Of a DNA stretch of 64,000 nt, positions 63,118 to 64,000 are shown one piece after another; position 1 is the stretch's first letter, and the number at the start of each line of letters is the position of its first letter. The stretch comes from Clostridiales bacterium SIT11 (GTDB taxonomy: Bacteria; Bacillota; Clostridia; Tissierellales; Peptoniphilaceae). Both the position numbers and the translations under genes were made by a program. The stretch lies in assembly GCA_001299455.1 (NCBI GenBank), contig CYUK01000003.1, forward strand, positions 558,001-622,000, read 5' to 3'. A model generated the notes under the pieces. That model saw only the letters and a program-made list of their open reading frames with translations, was not told the DNA's origin and made no database searches.

Positions 63118-64000
63118 TTACCTATTTTCTATGGCAGAAATCCTCTTTTCTAATTGAGCCATTTCTGTCTTAAACTGGTCTTCCTTGGCTTTTTCCTTGG
63201 CCACTACAGCTTCCGGCGCCTTGGAGACAAAACCTTGGTTGGACAGCTTTTTAGTCACCCGGTCCAATTCCTTTTTGACCTTGTCCAGTTCCTTGTTTAA
63301 CCGTTCCAATTCCTTTTCATAGTCCACCAAGTCTTCCATGGGCATATAGTAGTCCACACCTTGGGAAAGGACAGACAGGTGGTCTCCTTCCAGGCTCTTA
63401 GGATCTTCCAGCCATTCCAGGCCTGTGGAAAAGCCCAGAGACTTAAAGTAACCTTCTGTACCTTCCAGGTCTTTTCTGGCTTCCGAATCCTTGGCAAAGA
63501 CCAGGGTCTTGGATTTTTTATTGGGGGCAATATTCATTTCTGCCCGAGCATTCCGGATTCCCCGAATGGCTTCTTGGACCCGTTCCAGCTTCTTTTCAGC
63601 TCCTTCATCTAGGAAGTTCTCCAAGTCTACAGGCCAGGTGTCTTCCATTAAGAAGCCTTCTGTTCCTGGAAGCTTAGACCAAATTTCTTCTGTAATAAAG
63701 GGCATAAAGGGATGAAGGAGGCGGAGGATGTCTTTTAAAACAGCCACGAGAACAGAAACAGCCACAGTCTTATCTTCTTCATCTTCAGAGAAAAGACGAG
63801 GTTTTACCAGCTCAATATACCAGTCACAAAAATCAGACCAGATAAAGTTTAAGACGGCATCGCCAGCAAGACCAATGTCGTAGTGGTCTAATTTGTCGGC
63901 CACTTCCCTGGTTACCCGAGACCCCTTGGATAGGAGCCACTTGTCTTCCGGTTTGAGATTTTTCAAGTCTTTCAAGTCCTTTAAGTCCCTGTCGGCATGC
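63118..64000 (-). CDS. valS: Valyl-tRNA synthetase, C-terminal part (partial)
   Basis: About 290 residues are visible; the gene continues off the right edge, with the frame open to base 64000. Seen are WLLSKGSRVTREVADKLDHYD and FIWSDFCDWYIELVKPRLF of the ValRS anticodon-binding domain, HPFMPFITEEIWSKLP, and the C-terminal coiled-coil arm (LERLNKELDKVKKELDRVTKKL) unique to ValRS. Catalytic HIGH/KMSKS parts lie outside the window. Confidence 0.96.
   Translation of the reverse strand, partial: HADRDLKDLKDLKNLKPEDKWLLSKGSRVTREVADKLDHYDIGLAGDAVLNFIWSDFCDWYIELVKPRLFSEDEEDKTVAVSVLVAVLKDILRLLHPFMPFITEEIWSKLPGTEGFLMEDTWPVDLENFLDEGAEKKLERVQEAIRGIRNARAEMNIAPNKKSKTLVFAKDSEARKDLEGTEGYFKSLGFSTGLEWLEDPKSLEGDHLSVLSQGVDYYMPMEDLVDYEKELERLNKELDKVKKELDRVTKKLSNQGFVSKAPEAVVAKEKAKEDQFKTEMAQLEKRISAIENR

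Overview
The window reads as chromosome of a low-to-mid GC anaerobic Firmicute. The gene content suggests an amino-acid-fermenting, butyrate-forming coccus of the Peptoniphilaceae/Tissierellia type: a butyryl-CoA:acetate CoA-transferase-like enzyme, a stand-alone [FeFe]-hydrogenase-like protein, a PFL/ACT pair and a D-aspartate-ligase-like ATP-grasp enzyme. The family placement is inference from gene content and the look of the 16S gene; no database search was possible. Most genes lie on the minus strand.

Layout. 1-5.9 kb: start of a GntR-type regulator running off the left edge, a CmpB-type membrane protein, and an exported xxxLxxG-repeat protein paired with an MMPL/RND transporter. 6.2-8.7 kb: two tRNA-Pro genes, then a decayed mobile-element zone (tape-measure-like remnant, small ORFs, broken tyrosine integrase) lying against the 3' end of tmRNA. 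8.7-20 kb: ordinary chromosome (VanZ, HAD, PFL/ACT, rpsI-rplM, hydrogenase, queT-pgpA, apbE, Asl-like ligase, rplY) interrupted by one unusual gene that joins a HEPN-like motif to a PD-(D/E)xK-like motif. 20-30 kb: a visibly AT-richer, probably acquired antimicrobial-peptide defence island. It has an ABC transporter with its own two-component system and a GNAT gene, followed by a lantibiotic-immunity-type operon (F-E-G plus response regulator and kinase) with no lantibiotic structural or modification genes nearby. Remnants of a mobile-element end and a second copy of the rplY terminator mark its borders. 31-37.6 kb: a complete 16S-Ala-23S-5S rRNA operon with ten distal tRNAs, a terminator and tandem promoters. 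37.6-51.5 kb: a long minus-strand run pheS-pheT-zapA-U32 peptidase-mutS2-argS-radical SAM-membrane protein-TPR protein. 51.5-60.4 kb: three tRNAs, the CoA-transferase, serC-serA, and the hpt-CPBP-sirtuin-methyltransferase-hslO cluster, then a DUF4364 gene. 60.5-63.1 kb: a gene graveyard (AbrB, RelB/DinJ-RelE, GNAT, tape-measure and other fragments) holding one intact gene, yjdF, with its riboswitch. The window ends inside valS.

How genes work together. Translation genes (rRNA, tRNAs, tmRNA, rpsI/rplM, rplY, pheST, argS, valS) dominate the core. The island at 20-30 kb looks like two adjacent sense-and-pump modules against cell-envelope-active peptides. The most interesting candidates for follow-up are the HEPN/nuclease fusion-like gene (12.7-13.6 kb), the orphan immunity island with 11-bp-phased operator repeats, the yjdF riboswitch with an exact 10-base start-codon-masking duplex, and the two copies of the same tape-measure start remnant about 56 kb apart.
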